Shown piece by piece: positions 17,177 through 28,012 of a stretch of 64,000 nt of DNA (the stretch's first letter is position 1; the number at the start of each line of letters is the position of its first letter). This DNA is from Fuscovulum ytuae. GTDB lineage: Bacteria; Pseudomonadota; Alphaproteobacteria; Rhodobacterales; Rhodobacteraceae. The notes beneath the pieces were generated by a model. That model did not search any database, was not told where the DNA came from, and was given only the letters and a program-made list of their open reading frames with translations. Both the position numbers and the translations under genes were made by a program. The stretch is from NCBI RefSeq assembly GCF_029953595.1, contig NZ_CP124535.1:3021001-3085000 (forward strand). The letters run 5' to 3'.

Positions 17177-18352
17177 ATGACCAATGTCGTCATCGTTTCC
17201 GCGGCCCGGACGGCCGTCGGCAGCTTCAACGGTGCCTTCGCCAATACCCCGGCGCATGACCTTGGCGCCGCGGTGATTGAGGCCGTGGTGGCCCGTGCCG
17301 GCATCGACAAGGCCGAGGTGGAGGAGACGATCCTCGGTCAGGTTCTGACCGCAGGGCAGGGCCAGAACCCCGCCCGTCAGGCGCATATCAAGGCCGGCCT
17401 GCAGAAAGAGGCCAGCGCCTGGTCGCTCAATCAGGTGTGCGGGTCGGGCCTGCGGGCGGTGGCGCTGGGCGCGCAGCATGTGCAGCTGGGCGATGCGCGG
17501 ATCGTGGTTGCGGGCGGGCAGGAAAGCATGTCGCTCTCGCCCCATGTCGCGCATATGCGCGCCGGCACCAAGATGGGCGATATGAAGTTCATCGATTCGA
17601 TGATCAAGGACGGGCTGTGGGATGCCTTCAACGGCTATCACATGGGCCAGACGGCCGAGAATGTCGCCGCGCAATGGCAGATTTCGCGCGACATGCAGGA
17701 CGAATTCGCGCTGGCCAGCCAGAACAAGGCCGAAGCTGCGCAAAAGGCCGGGAAGTTCAAGGATGAGGTGATCCCCTTCACCATCTCTACCCGCAAGGGC
17801 GACATCACGGTGGATGCGGACGAATATATCCGCCATGGCGCGACGCTGGAATCGATGCAGAAACTGAAACCCGCCTTCACCAAGGACGGGTCGGTGACGG
17901 CGGGCAATGCCTCGGGCCTGAATGATGGCGCGGCGGCGGTTCTGATCATGTCGGCGGAAGAGGCGGAAAAGCGCGGCCTTACGCCGCTGGCCCGCATCGC
18001 GTCCTATGCGACGGCGGGGCTTGATCCGTCGATCATGGGCGTGGGCCCGATCCATGCCAGCCGCAAGGCGCTGACCAAGGCGGGCTGGAAGGTCGGCGAC
18101 CTTGATCTTGTCGAGGCGAATGAGGCTTTTGCCGCACAGGCCTGTGCGGTGAACAAGGATATGGGCTGGGACCCGTCCATCGTGAACGTGAACGGCGGCG
18201 CCATCGCCATCGGCCACCCGATCGGGGCCTCGGGTTGCCGTATCCTGAACACGCTTCTCTTTGAAATGGCGCGGCGCGATGCCAAGCGCGGCCTTGCCAC
18301 GCTCTGCATCGGCGGCGGCATGGGCGTCGCCATGTGCCTTGAGCGTGCCTAA
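17177..18352 (+). CDS. phaA: Acetyl-CoA acetyltransferase (thiolase)
   Basis: 391 residues. The acyl-accepting cysteine lies in [12 protein letters not shown] (C88), the catalytic His in [15 protein letters not shown], and the second Cys in [11 protein letters not shown] near the C-terminus. It condenses two acetyl-CoA to acetoacetyl-CoA, the first step of polyhydroxybutyrate synthesis. The start [17 protein letters not shown] at 17177 has AGAGAGGA upstream. phaB follows after 119 bp; a PHA synthase is not in the window. Confidence 0.93.
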   Translation: MTNVVIVSAARTAVGSFNGAFANTPAHDLGAAVIEAVVARAGIDKAEVEETILGQVLTAGQGQNPARQAHIKAGLQKEASAWSLNQVCGSGLRAVALGAQHVQLGDARIVVAGGQESMSLSPHVAHMRAGTKMGDMKFIDSMIKDGLWDAFNGYHMGQTAENVAAQWQISRDMQDEFALASQNKAEAAQKAGKFKDEVIPFTISTRKGDITVDADEYIRHGATLESMQKLKPAFTKDGSVTAGNASGLNDGAAAVLIMSAEEAEKRGLTPLARIASYATAGLDPSIMGVGPIHASRKALTKAGWKVGDLDLVEANEAFAAQACAVNKDMGWDPSIVNVNGGAIAIGHPIGASGCRILNTLLFEMARRDAKRGLATLCIGGGMGVAMCLERA

Positions 18353-18362
18353 GGACAGAATG

Positions 18363-18382
18363 CTGCGGCCACATTGCCGCAG
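18363..18382. terminator. Hairpin just after phaA
   Basis: CTGCGGC (18363-18369) and GCCGCAG (18376-18382) form a perfect 7-bp stem with a 6-nt loop, starting 10 bp after the phaA stop. No long T-run follows, so it could equally be a processing or stabilising hairpin. Confidence 0.4.
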
Positions 18383-18391
18383 GTGCAAAAT

Positions 18392-18416
18392 GGGCGCGCA
18401 ATAATGTTGCGCGCCC
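18392..18416. promoter_or_regulatory. Long palindrome with GCAA-N5-TTGC core upstream of phaB
   Basis: Perfect 10-bp arms GGGCGCGCAA (18392-18401) and TTGCGCGCCC (18407-18416) around TAATG. The core GCAATAATGTTGC (18398-18410) is identical to the one before phaA. It could be a terminator for phaA (TTCTTC follows), an operator for phaB, or both; the repeated core favours a binding site. It ends 55 bp before the phaB start. Confidence 0.55.
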
Positions 18417-18471
18417 TTCTTCATTTCGGTAACACCATTTCAAGCATGTCCGCATTCAGAAGGAGGGACTT

Positions 18472-19197
18472 ATGGCACGAGTGGCTTTGGTGACGGGTGG
18501 TTCGCGCGGGATCGGCGCCGCGATTTCGGTGGCGCTGAAGGCGGCGGGCTACAAGGTGGCCGCGAATTACGCCGGAAACGATGAGGCCGCGGCGGCCTTC
18601 ACCAAGGAAACAGGCATCCCTACCTTCAAATGGTCGGTCGCGGATTATGACGCCTGCGTCGCGGGCATCGCCAAGGTCGAGGCCGAGGTTGGCCCGGTGG
18701 ACGTTCTGGTCAACAATGCGGGTATCACCCGTGATGCCATGTTCCACAAGATGACGCCGCAGCAGTGGAAAGAGGTGATCGACACCAACCTCACGGGTCT
18801 GTTCAACATGACACATCCGCTTTGGTCGGGGATGCGCGATCGCAAGTTCGGGCGGGTGATCAATATCTCTTCCATCAACGGGCAAAAGGGGCAGGCGGGG
18901 CAGGCGAACTATTCCGCCGCCAAGTCGGGCGATCTGGGCTTTACCAAGGCCTTGGCACAGGAAGGCGCACGGGCGGGGATCACGGTCAATGCGATCTGCC
19001 CCGGCTATATCGCGACCGAGATGGTGAAGGCGATCGATGAAAAGGTTCTGGCCGAACGCATCATCCCGCAAATTCCCGTGGGCCGTCTGGGCGAACCCGA
19101 AGAAATCGCGCGGACCGTGGTCTTCCTTGCGTCAGACGATGCGGGCTTCATCACCGGGTCGACGATTTCGGCCAATGGCGGGCAGTTCTTCGTCTGA
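18472..19197 (+). CDS. phaB: Acetoacetyl-CoA reductase
   Basis: 241-residue short-chain dehydrogenase with TGGSRGIG near the N-terminus, NNAG, the catalytic Ser in NISSINGQKGQAGQ and YSAAK. The GQAGQANYSAAKSG block and the LAEGAR-like QEGARAGITVNAICPGYI segment are those of PhaB enzymes that reduce acetoacetyl-CoA to (R)-3-hydroxybutyryl-CoA with NADPH. A strong AGAAGGAGGG ribosome site precedes ATG 18472. Follows phaA. Confidence 0.93.
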   Translation: MARVALVTGGSRGIGAAISVALKAAGYKVAANYAGNDEAAAAFTKETGIPTFKWSVADYDACVAGIAKVEAEVGPVDVLVNNAGITRDAMFHKMTPQQWKEVIDTNLTGLFNMTHPLWSGMRDRKFGRVINISSINGQKGQAGQANYSAAKSGDLGFTKALAQEGARAGITVNAICPGYIATEMVKAIDEKVLAERIIPQIPVGRLGEPEEIARTVVFLASDDAGFITGSTISANGGQFFV

Positions 19198-19218
19198 CCT
19201 GACGTTGGCGAAAGGTCG

Positions 19219-19263
19219 CGGAATTTGACACAAATTCCGCGTCGATTTCTGACGCAGAAATCG
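19219..19263. repeat. 45-nt double-palindrome unit A1
   Basis: Two perfect 9-3-9 palindromes in a row: arm CGGAATTTG with its complement at 19231-19239 (loop ACA), then after the linker CGT, arm CGATTTCTG at 19243-19251 with its complement at 19255-19263 (loop ACG). The unit begins 22 nt after the phaB stop. The same 9-3-9-3-9-3-9 plan occurs at 19318, 40795 and 40868. Confidence 0.8.
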
Positions 19264-19265
19264 GT

Positions 19266-19298
19266 TCTGCCCTGCCGACAGTGGGTCGGCAGGGCAGA
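19266..19298. terminator. Strong hairpin downstream of phaB
   Basis: TCTGCCCTGCCGAC (19266-19279) pairs perfectly with its complement at 19285-19298 around loop AGTGG, a 14-bp stem. It sits between the two 45-nt repeat units, 69 bp after phaB. No T-run follows, so the hairpin may be part of the repeat structure rather than a simple intrinsic terminator. Confidence 0.5.
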
Positions 19299-19317
19299 CG
19301 GCGCAACGCCAAGGCCC

Positions 19318-19362
19318 CGGAATTTGCGTCAAATTCCGATCCGGTTTCTGCGCCAGAAACCG
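19318..19362. repeat. 45-nt double-palindrome unit A2
   Basis: Arm CGGAATTTG (19318-19326, loop CGT, complement to 19338), linker ATC, then arm CGGTTTCTG (19342-19350, loop CGC, complement 19354-19362). Relative to unit A1 the second palindrome carries an A-to-G change matched by T-to-C on the other arm, so pairing is kept. It ends 53 bp before the DMT exporter start. Confidence 0.8.
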
Positions 19363-19415
19363 TCTTTTCCTTACCCGACGCCCCGCCTAAGTTGCGCGCG
19401 GAACGCGAGGCAGGG

Positions 19416-20279
19416 ATGACGCAGAGAAACGCAACGGCCATCGGCTTTACCGCCGTTCTGATGTGGGCGCTTCTGGCGCTGTTCACGATCGGATCGGCCC
19501 CAGTGCCGCCCTTCCTTCTGAACGCGCTGACCTTTGGCATCGGAGGCACGCTGGGCCTGATCTGGACCCTGCGCAATGGCTTGGGCCGCCTGCGCGGCAT
19601 CTCATGGCGGGTTTATGCTTTCGGGATCATCGGCCTTTTCGGCTATCACGCGCTTTACTTTACCGCCTTCCGGATCGCGCCTGCGGCCGAGACCGGGCTC
19701 ATGGCCTATCTCTGGCCCCTCTTCATCGTGCTTTTCGCCAGCTTCCTGCCGGGCGAAAGGCTGCGCCCCATGGTCGTGATCGGGGCCATAATCGCCTTTG
19801 CGGGGGCCGCGCTGATCGTGCTCGGCCGGGATGCAGGCGGGGCGGCCACGCCGATGGGTCTGCTTCTCGGCTTTCTCTGCGCCCTGACATGGGCGGGCTA
19901 TTCCACCCTGTCGCGCCGTCTGGGTGATGTGCCCACCGAAAGCGTAACCATCTTCTGCCTTGGCACAGCCGTTTTGTCGGCGCTGGTGCATCCGATGCTA
20001 GAGGAAACCGTCTGGCCCGCCACCACCTTGGGCTGGCTGGCCATCCTTGGGCTTGGTATCGGCCCGGTCGGCGCGGCCTTCTTCACATGGGATATCGGTA
20101 TGAAGAAGGGCAATATCCAACTCTTGGGCGTTGCCTCCTATGCGGCACCGCTCTTGTCTACCCTTGCCCTTGTCGCCGCTGGCATCAGCCCGGCCTCATG
20201 GACGATCCTCGCCGCGGCGGTGCTGATCACAGGGGGGGCGGCGCTGGCAGCCCGGGCAGGCACCAGCGCCGGGGACTGA
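19416..20279 (+). CDS. DMT-family (EamA) exporter, YddG-like
   Basis: 287 residues, about ten hydrophobic segments forming two EamA halves. The sequence AAETGLMAYLWPLFIVLFASFLPGE in the first half and EEGQ-like DIGMKKGNIQLLGVASYAAPLLST in the second resemble the YddG aromatic amino-acid exporters. Substrate is inferred only by similarity. The start MTQRNATAIGF at 19416 follows CAGGG; the frame extends upstream through the repeats but that part is not membrane-like. Confidence 0.75.
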   Translation: MTQRNATAIGFTAVLMWALLALFTIGSAPVPPFLLNALTFGIGGTLGLIWTLRNGLGRLRGISWRVYAFGIIGLFGYHALYFTAFRIAPAAETGLMAYLWPLFIVLFASFLPGERLRPMVVIGAIIAFAGAALIVLGRDAGGAATPMGLLLGFLCALTWAGYSTLSRRLGDVPTESVTIFCLGTAVLSALVHPMLEETVWPATTLGWLAILGLGIGPVGAAFFTWDIGMKKGNIQLLGVASYAAPLLSTLALVAAGISPASWTILAAAVLITGGAALAARAGTSAGD

Positions 20280-20283
20280 TCCC

Positions 20284-20451
20284 TTACGCCTGCTGGAGGC
20301 GGGTCATTTCTTCCTTGAGCCTGAGTTTCTGTTTCTTCAGCTCAGCAATCCTCAGGGCATCCGCGCCGGGGCTTCGCTGCTCACGCTCGACCATTTCAGA
20401 GAGGTGCTCATGCTTGCGGCGCAGTTCCTGCAGATGCGAAGCAATCGTCAT
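20284..20451 (-). CDS. YdcH/DUF465 small helical protein
   Basis: 55 residues: MTIASHLQELRRKHEHLSEMVEREQ, then a second helix ELKKQKLRLKEEMTRLQ. Two antiparallel charged helices of this kind define the DUF465 (YdcH) family; function not established. It ends 4 bp from the convergent exporter gene. ATG 20451 has AGGACGG upstream. Confidence 0.8.
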   Translation of the reverse strand: MTIASHLQELRRKHEHLSEMVEREQRSPGADALRIAELKKQKLRLKEEMTRLQQA

Positions 20452-20531
20452 ATCCGTCCTCCTCATGACTGGTTCCGACAGGTTGAGTGCAACACAACCG
20501 TCGAGTCGTGTCACGGATAATCGATGCAGAC

Positions 20532-21317
20532 TTACGGAGGTGTTATACCATCCCGGCCAAAGGCCGCCGAAAGATCGCCGCCCATGCGCAACACCGCGTT
20601 GGCGCCGGGGGTATAGTTTTCCCTGTCCCCATCATGCGCCGCACCGTCATGCAGGGTGAAGGGGGCCAGCAGACGAAAGGCGGCTCGCCCCCCCTTCCTT
20701 GCCTGCAAGATCACACGCGGCGGCGCGCGGCCGATGCGCGGTGCCAAGGGCAGCACGCTGGCCGAGCCGAGTTTCGGTGCCAACGCCGCCAGCGCCTCAG
20801 GCAGGCAGGGCGTCGCGAAGATCATGGTCAGCCAGCCGCCTGGCCGCAGCCGCGCCCCCGCGGCGGCGACCCAGGCGGCGATGGGCGTATCCACCCTGAC
20901 CGCCCGATCCCGCCCCGCCACCGGCGAGGGCGTGCCCCCCGCGCCGTAATAGGGCGGGTTGGCGATCACATGGTCAAACTCCCGCCGCAGCACCTTTGGC
21001 ATCGCGGCCAGATCGCCCGTCACCACTTCCATTGCCATGCCATTTCGTTGCGCATTGCGTCGCGCCAAATCGGCATAGTCGGCTTGCACTTCCAACCCTG
21101 CCAGAACCACACCGGGCACCCGTGCCGCAAGGCACAATCCCGCCGCCCCCGCCCCGCAGCCCAGATCCAGCACGCTTTCCCCGGCCCGCGCTGGGCAGGC
21201 CGCGGCAAGCAGCACGGGGTCCGTCGCCGCGCGATAGCCGCGCGCGGGCTGCAACAGCCTCAGCCGCCCCATAAGGAATTTGTCATCCGACAGGGCATCG
21301 TCGGGGAACACGCTCAC
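20532..21317 (-). CDS. SAM methyltransferase, TrmN6-like
   Basis: 261 residues. Class I SAM fold with VLDLGCGAGAAGLCLA (motif I), ANPPYYGAGG (the NPPY motif of adenine-N6 or similar amino methyltransferases) and RPGGWLTMIF. This matches the tRNA1(Val) adenine-37 N6-methyltransferase family (YfiC/TrmN6). An N-terminal LLQPARGYRAATDPVLLAAACPA block is typical of the family. Coupled to the upstream DUF2007 gene by ATGA. Confidence 0.78.
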   Translation of the reverse strand: MSVFPDDALSDDKFLMGRLRLLQPARGYRAATDPVLLAAACPARAGESVLDLGCGAGAAGLCLAARVPGVVLAGLEVQADYADLARRNAQRNGMAMEVVTGDLAAMPKVLRREFDHVIANPPYYGAGGTPSPVAGRDRAVRVDTPIAAWVAAAGARLRPGGWLTMIFATPCLPEALAALAPKLGSASVLPLAPRIGRAPPRVILQARKGGRAAFRLLAPFTLHDGAAHDGDRENYTPGANAVLRMGGDLSAAFGRDGITPP

Positions 21318-21532
21318 TCTTGCCCCGTAGGGATGTCATTGTCGCGCAGCACGGCGCGGGCGATGAACAGATCCTCGTCCCGCACCATCAACCGGCGTGG
21401 CAATATGCCAAGGCTGCCGTCAAGGATGCTCATGTGGACGTCCAGATCGAATACCTCTATATCCTCCCCCTCAAGAAGGGCGGTGGCAAAGGCGATGATC
21501 GTCGGATCGGTGCTGCGCAAAAGCTCTTTCAT
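21314..21532 (-). CDS. DUF2007 domain protein
   Basis: 72 residues starting MKELLRSTDPTIIAFATALLEGEDIEVFDLD, the form of DUF2007 proteins (putative prokaryotic signal-transducing proteins), which often precede this methyltransferase in Rhodobacteraceae. It overlaps trmN6-like by ATGA and is divergent from the prenyl synthase gene. Function unknown. Confidence 0.75.
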   Translation of the reverse strand: MKELLRSTDPTIIAFATALLEGEDIEVFDLDVHMSILDGSLGILPRRLMVRDEDLFIARAVLRDNDIPTGQE

Positions 21533-21579
21533 GCGATAGAATTAAGGGGCGCCGCCCCGGAATGTCGAGAGGCGGGGGA

Positions 21580-22581
21580 ATGGGTTTGGACCAAGCAGCG
21601 CAGAAACCGCATGACCGGCTGGCGCATTGGCTGGCCGAGGATATGGCGGCGGTAAATGCTCTGATCCGCACCCGCATGGCCAGCGAACATGCCCCCCGTA
21701 TCCCCGAAGTGACGGCCCATCTGGTCGAAGCGGGGGGAAAACGCCTGCGCCCGATGCTGACGCTCGCCGCCGCGCGCATGTGCGGCTATCAGGGCGAGAA
21801 CCATGTCAAACTCGCCGCGACGGTGGAATTCATCCACACCGCGACGCTTCTGCATGATGATGTGGTGGATGAAAGCGAACGCCGCCGGGGCCGCCCCACG
21901 GCAAACCTGCTGTGGGACAACAAATCCTCTGTGCTGGTGGGCGATTACCTTTTCGCCCGGTCCTTCCAGTTGATGGTGGAAACGCAATCGCTGCGCGTCA
22001 TGGATATCCTTGCCAATGCCTCTGCCGTGATCGCCGAGGGCGAGGTGCTTCAACTCACCGCCGCGCAGGATCTTGGCACGACCGAGGCCATTTACCTTCA
22101 GGTGATCCGTGGCAAGACGGCGGCCCTGTTCGCCGCCGCGATGGAAGTGGGCGGCGTCATCGCCGCCGTGCCCGAGGCGCAGGTGCAGGCGCTGCGTGCT
22201 TATGGCGACGCGCTGGGCATTGCTTTCCAGATCGTCGATGACCTTCTGGATTACGGCGGCACCGATGCCGCCATCGGCAAGAACACGGGCGACGATTTCC
22301 GCGAAAGAAAGCTGACGCTTCCGGTCATCAAGGCCGTCGCAAAGGCCGATGCCGAAGAACGCGCCTTCTGGACCCGCACCATCGAAAAGGGCGATCAGCG
22401 CGACGGCGATCTCGCCCATGCCATGGCCCTGATGGATCGGCATGGCGCGATGCGGGCCGCGCGGGATGAGGCGCTGATGTGGGCCGAAACCGCGCGCCGC
22501 GCGTTGGATATCCTGCCCGCGCATGAATTGCGCGACATGCTGTCGGACCTTGCCGATTACGTGGTGGCGCGGATCAACTGA
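21580..22581 (+). CDS. ispB: Polyprenyl (octa/decaprenyl) diphosphate synthase
   Basis: 333 residues, trans-isoprenyl diphosphate synthase. First aspartate motif LLHDDVVDESERRRGRP, second FQIVDDLLDYGG, plus GGKRLRPML and RGKTAALF. It makes the ubiquinone side chain (decaprenyl in most Rhodobacteraceae). ATG 21580 (GGGGGA just upstream) gives the usual length; an in-frame ATG at 21562 adds six residues. Confidence 0.92.
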   Translation: MGLDQAAQKPHDRLAHWLAEDMAAVNALIRTRMASEHAPRIPEVTAHLVEAGGKRLRPMLTLAAARMCGYQGENHVKLAATVEFIHTATLLHDDVVDESERRRGRPTANLLWDNKSSVLVGDYLFARSFQLMVETQSLRVMDILANASAVIAEGEVLQLTAAQDLGTTEAIYLQVIRGKTAALFAAAMEVGGVIAAVPEAQVQALRAYGDALGIAFQIVDDLLDYGGTDAAIGKNTGDDFRERKLTLPVIKAVAKADAEERAFWTRTIEKGDQRDGDLAHAMALMDRHGAMRAARDEALMWAETARRALDILPAHELRDMLSDLADYVVARIN

Positions 22582-22676
22582 TCCGCGGTTCACGCAACGA
22601 TAACATCGGCGTCAGACCCGTTGCGCAGGCGTGATCCCACCCCGACCTCTCTGCCACGCAGATGATGGAGGGTTTC

Positions 22677-23018
22677 ATGCGCAGCTTATTCCTTCTTGCC
22701 GGTCTTGCCGTCGCAAGCCCAGCTTTTGCCAACACGACGCCTGCCACCGCCGTTGCCATTGGCGACCTGCAATATGGCAGCAGTGCCACGATCCGTGGCG
22801 TCGTCGATCAGATCACGGATGAGGATGAATTCCGCCTCCGCGATGAAAGCGGGTCGGTCCTTGTCTATATTGGCCCCGGCATCGTGCCCTTTAACACGGG
22901 TGAAGAGATCACGATCAGCGGGATCGTCGATCGCGACTTCGGGCGGCTCGAGGTTTATGCCCGCGAAGCGACCCGCGCCGATGGCAGCCTTGTCACCTTT
23001 GATCACCGCTATGACTGA
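22677..23018 (+). CDS. Secreted OB-fold (YgiW/NirD-like) protein 1
   Basis: 113 residues: signal peptide MRSLFLLAGLAVASPAFA, then a small beta-barrel with TIRGVVDQITDEDEFRLRDESGSVLVYIGP and GEEITISGIVDRDFGRLEVYA. This pattern (G-V-V...DEFRL-D-tG-V-V-igp) is that of bacterial OB-fold (BOF) periplasmic proteins. ATG 22677 is chosen for GGAGGG upstream. A clear paralogue lies 80 bp downstream. Ligand unknown. Confidence 0.72.
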   Translation: MRSLFLLAGLAVASPAFANTTPATAVAIGDLQYGSSATIRGVVDQITDEDEFRLRDESGSVLVYIGPGIVPFNTGEEITISGIVDRDFGRLEVYAREATRADGSLVTFDHRYD

Positions 23019-23097
23019 TCCGGGCAGGCCGCCCCTTGCGAAGGGCAGGCGGCTTCCCCACCTCCCTAGACAACAAAAACACGTCAGGGAGATGACG

Positions 23098-23424
23098 ATG
23101 ATCCGTTCCGCCGCGATGGCTGCGGTTCTGCTTTCAGCCTCGGCCGCCTTTGCGACACCTGTTCCCATCACCAAGGCCCCGCGCGGCCAGCCCGTCACCC
23201 TATCGGGCAAGGTGCTGCGCATCACCGATACTGATGCCTTCCGATTAAAGGATGAAACCGGCGTGGTCACCGTCTATGTCGGCCCCAATGACCTGCCGGT
23301 CGAGGTGGGCGAAGAGGTCACCGTTCACGGCGCGCTGGAGGAAGGCTTCCCCCCCGAATTCGTGGCCTGCGCCCTGCGCCGCGCCGATGGGCGCGAGGTG
23401 GCCTTCCGTCACGACTGGGGCTGA
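23098..23424 (+). CDS. Secreted OB-fold (YgiW/NirD-like) protein 2
   Basis: 108 residues, signal peptide [19 protein letters not shown] and the same core as the preceding gene ([41 protein letters not shown]). It is therefore a tandem duplicate. ATG 23098 lies 6 nt after AGGGAG; ATG 23092 is too close. The last 16 bp overlap the convergent ispE gene. Confidence 0.7.
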   Translation: MIRSAAMAAVLLSASAAFATPVPITKAPRGQPVTLSGKVLRITDTDAFRLKDETGVVTVYVGPNDLPVEVGEEVTVHGALEEGFPPEFVACALRRADGREVAFRHDWG

Positions 23425-24251
23425 AGAAGCGGCGCATCCGCCACCCACCAGCCCGGTTCCGCCGCCCGGATGGCCCGCGCGGCGGCACTGGCCGAAAGCG
23501 GATCGGCAAATAGCCCGAAACAGGTGGCCCCCGATCCCGACATCCGCGCCATCAGGCATCCTGTCTGCGCCGAAAGCTGCGCCTTCACCCGCCCGATCAC
23601 GGGTTGCAGCGCGATGGCGGGCGGTTCCAGATCGTTCCGCTGCATCATCAGAAAGGCCGCAAGCTCTGCCGCCGTCTTCAGGCGCGGCAGATCGCGCGGC
23701 AGGGGGGCATTCTCCGCCCGCGCCAGCGCGCGAAAGATCGACGGTGTCGAAACCGCCACGCCGGGATTGGCCAGCACCAACCACGCGTCCGGCAAGGCGG
23801 GCAGGGGGGCCAGCCCCTCGCCAATCCCCGTCATGCGCACGGGGCGGCCTTCCAGACAGACCGGCACATCCGCGCCAAGCGCCAGCACGGTGGCGGCATC
23901 GGGCAGCGAGCGCCCCGACAGCCGTGCCAGCAGGCGCAGGGCGGCGGCGGCATCCGCCGACCCGCCGCCGATGCCCGATGACACAGGCAGGTGCTTTACC
24001 AGCACGATCTGCGCTGAAAGCCCCATCGCCCGCGCGGCGCGCAGAACAAGGTTATCCCCCTCGCCCGACAGTCCCGCCGCCATCGGCCCGGTCACCGAAA
24101 GGGACGGGGGATCGGCCAGCGTCCCGCTGACCCGATCCCCCACCCCGGCAAAGACCACCATGGAATCAAGCAGGTGATAGCCATCCGCCCGCCGCCCCGT
24201 GACATGCAGGCAAAGGTTGATCTTGGCCGGCGCGAATTCAGTTGCTGCCAT
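23409..24251 (-). CDS. ispE: 4-diphosphocytidyl-2-C-methyl-D-erythritol kinase
   Basis: 280-residue GHMP kinase: [25 protein letters not shown] at the N-terminus, the ATP loop [18 protein letters not shown], and the C-terminal [12 protein letters not shown]. It phosphorylates CDP-methylerythritol in the non-mevalonate isoprenoid pathway. Its first 14 bp overlap the end of the TPR gene upstream, so the two are likely coupled. Confidence 0.94.
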   Translation of the reverse strand: MAATEFAPAKINLCLHVTGRRADGYHLLDSMVVFAGVGDRVSGTLADPPSLSVTGPMAAGLSGEGDNLVLRAARAMGLSAQIVLVKHLPVSSGIGGGSADAAAALRLLARLSGRSLPDAATVLALGADVPVCLEGRPVRMTGIGEGLAPLPALPDAWLVLANPGVAVSTPSIFRALARAENAPLPRDLPRLKTAAELAAFLMMQRNDLEPPAIALQPVIGRVKAQLSAQTGCLMARMSGSGATCFGLFADPLSASAAARAIRAAEPGWWVADAPLLQPQS

Positions 24252-25947
24252 TCGCCACTTCGGTCAACGGTTTCGCGCCTTCTTCCGCCAGAACGGCATC
24301 AAGTCCGATCTCCAGCTTGCGACGAATGCGCTTGGCGTCCTTCTCTTCCGGGTCAAAGGACAGCGCGCGGTGCCATTGGAACTGCGCCTCCAGCTTGCGG
24401 CCCACGGCCCAATAGACATCGCCCAGATGATCCGTCACCACCGGATCGACGGGTTCCAGAAGCGACGCCCGCTCCATCGGTTCGACTGCGTCTTCATAGC
24501 GGCCCAGCCGGAACAGCGCCCAGGCAAGGCTGTCGATGATATATCCCGCATCGGGCTGCGCCGCGACGGCGCGTTCAATCATTCCCAGCGCCTCGTCCAG
24601 ATTTTCGCCCCGGTCGACAAAGCTGTAGCCCAGATAGTTCAACACCTGCGGCTGATCCGGGTTCAATTCCAAGGCGCGGCGGAAATCGGCCTCGGCTTCG
24701 GGCCAATTCCCCGCGCGTTCGTTGCTGATCCCACGCGAATAATACAGCGTCCAGTGCCGCTGTTCGGTCTTGGCGATCTGGTCGATGGCGGCGCTGTAAT
24801 AGGGGATGGCATCGGCAAAGCGTTCCTGCCGCCGCAGCGCGTCACCCATCGCGGATTGGACCTCGACCAGATGGCCATGGCTGCGGGTCAGGGCCTGCAA
24901 CACCTCTAGCGCTGCGTCCACCTTGCCTTCCGCGATCAGCGTATCGGCACGGCCCACCTCGGCCACGTGATAGGCCGGGTCATCGGCCGGGATCGTGGCA
25001 TAGACCTCGCCCGCCAGGGCGAATTGATCCAGCGCTTCCAGCATCCCGCCCGCCAGCAACCGCCCCTCGGCATGATCGGGGCGCAGATGCCCCGTAACGC
25101 GGGCATAGATCAGGGTATAGCCATCCTCGGCCTCGCCGCGCAGGGCGGTGGCAAGGGTGAAAAACACCTCTGCAATCCCGTCCTGCGCATTGCGCACGAT
25201 GTCAAAGGGAACAGGCTCCCCCGCCGAAAGCCTTGCGCGCAGGGCATCAAGCTGGGGGTCGGCCTCTGTCCCGAAGGCACGGTCCAAGAGGGCCAGCGCA
25301 TCCGGGTTCCGTTCCAGCTGGCTTAGGATCTGCGCATGCGCTACCGCACCCCGCCGCATCAGGACGATCTGCCCCGCCTCGCGCCCCGACAGAATATTGT
25401 CCGCCCCCTCGAAATCCCCGACCGAGGCCAGCGCAAGCGCCTTATGATACAGGCCAAACGCCTCAAGCCCCGGCGATTTCGCGAGCGCGTCAAAGGCATC
25501 CAGCGCATCCGACATGCGCCCTTCGCCAAGGCCGGCCCAAGCCATCACCAGATCATCAACCAGCCGCCCGACCGTCCGCCCCGCCTTGATATCGGCGATC
25601 AGCCCGGAATAGTCTTCGCGCTTCGCCTGATCGGCCAGCAGGGCGATATAGGCCGGCTGGCTGCGCCCGCCCTTCTGCACCAATTGCCGCGCAAGCTCTG
25701 CCGCGCGGTCCACCTCGCCAAGGCTCATATGCGCGATCACCGCGCCTTCCAGCGTGGCCGGATCGTTCATCCCCGCCATAATCAGACGGTCATACCACCG
25801 CGCCGCTTCTCGGAAATCGTTCTCGGATGCCGCCACTCGGGCGGCAAGAAAGGCCCCTGCCGATCCGTCATAGGCCTGTTGCTGCGCGGCGACGGGCAGG
25901 GCCATCACCGAGGCAAACAGCAGGGCGGGCAGGAAACGGGTCGGCAT
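24238..25947 (-). CDS. Periplasmic or membrane-attached TPR protein
   Basis: 569 residues with signal peptide [22 protein letters not shown], then repeated helical pairs; the C-terminal third has clear TPR units ([46 protein letters not shown] and the following ones). ATG 25947 is set by the signal peptide. Role unknown; the family is commonly found beside ispE in Rhodobacteraceae. Confidence 0.82.
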   Translation of the reverse strand: MPTRFLPALLFASVMALPVAAQQQAYDGSAGAFLAARVAASENDFREAARWYDRLIMAGMNDPATLEGAVIAHMSLGEVDRAAELARQLVQKGGRSQPAYIALLADQAKREDYSGLIADIKAGRTVGRLVDDLVMAWAGLGEGRMSDALDAFDALAKSPGLEAFGLYHKALALASVGDFEGADNILSGREAGQIVLMRRGAVAHAQILSQLERNPDALALLDRAFGTEADPQLDALRARLSAGEPVPFDIVRNAQDGIAEVFFTLATALRGEAEDGYTLIYARVTGHLRPDHAEGRLLAGGMLEALDQFALAGEVYATIPADDPAYHVAEVGRADTLIAEGKVDAALEVLQALTRSHGHLVEVQSAMGDALRRQERFADAIPYYSAAIDQIAKTEQRHWTLYYSRGISNERAGNWPEAEADFRRALELNPDQPQVLNYLGYSFVDRGENLDEALGMIERAVAAQPDAGYIIDSLAWALFRLGRYEDAVEPMERASLLEPVDPVVTDHLGDVYWAVGRKLEAQFQWHRALSFDPEEKDAKRIRRKLEIGLDAVLAEEGAKPLTEVANGSN

Positions 25948-26010
25948 CAGGCAACTCTCCGGCGCGAGGGATGGGGGAAAGCTAGCCGCGCCTGCCCCCG
26001 CTGGCAATCG

Positions 26011-26036
26011 GGCCGGGGGCATTTCGCCACCCGGCC
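26011..26036. terminator. Possible terminator after ETF-QO gene
   Basis: GGCCGGG (26011-26017) and CCCGGCC (26030-26036) can pair with a 12-nt loop, 33 bp beyond the stop of the minus-strand ETF-QO gene and upstream of the TPR gene. There is no T-run, so confidence is low. Confidence 0.3.
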
Positions 26037-26068
26037 TGCTGTCCTACACGGAAATGTCACCGCTTGGG

Positions 26069-27715
<1,647 letters not shown>

Positions 27716-27747
27716 TCCGCCTGCTCCTTCCCCGCTATCCCTTGCTT

Positions 27748-27770
27748 GCCCGCGCAATAATCTTGCGGGC
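27748..27770. promoter_or_regulatory. GCAA-N5-TTGC palindrome upstream of the ETF-QO gene
   Basis: Outer arms GCCCGC (27748-27753) and GCGGGC (27765-27770) enclose GCAATAATCTTGC (27754-27766), one base different from the elements before phaA and phaB. It lies 39 bp before the ETF-QO start on the opposite strand. As with the others it may be an operator. Confidence 0.5.
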
Positions 27771-28012
27771 GGCTCGCAATCCCCTAGCCGATGCTGCGCC
27801 AAGGGGTCAATCGGAACGCGGCATCACAATGTCGCTTCGCGGCATGTCGTCGCGTTCCTTGGCCTTGTCCTGCCGCCGATTTCCGCATTCCGCCACGGCA
27901 GGGCCTTGCATTTGCCGTCCCGGTCGGTTTGGGTATGGATGAAATCGCAGGACGGATCACGCCACTGCCTTGGAAACAGGGCCGTGGCCTTCCTTTTGTT
28001 ATGTAGGGGCCG

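Noticed and set aside
18363-18382. CTGC...GCAG as a PhaR binding site
   Set aside because: PhaR-type sites need a short 3-4 nt gap between CTGC and GCAG; here the gap is 12 nt, so a hairpin is the simpler reading.
19225-19419. Small plus-strand frame through the palindromic units
   Set aside because: The apparent peptide repeats (IPRRFLTQK, IPIRFLRQK) follow from the 12-nt period of the palindromes; no start signal and no conservation beyond the repeat.
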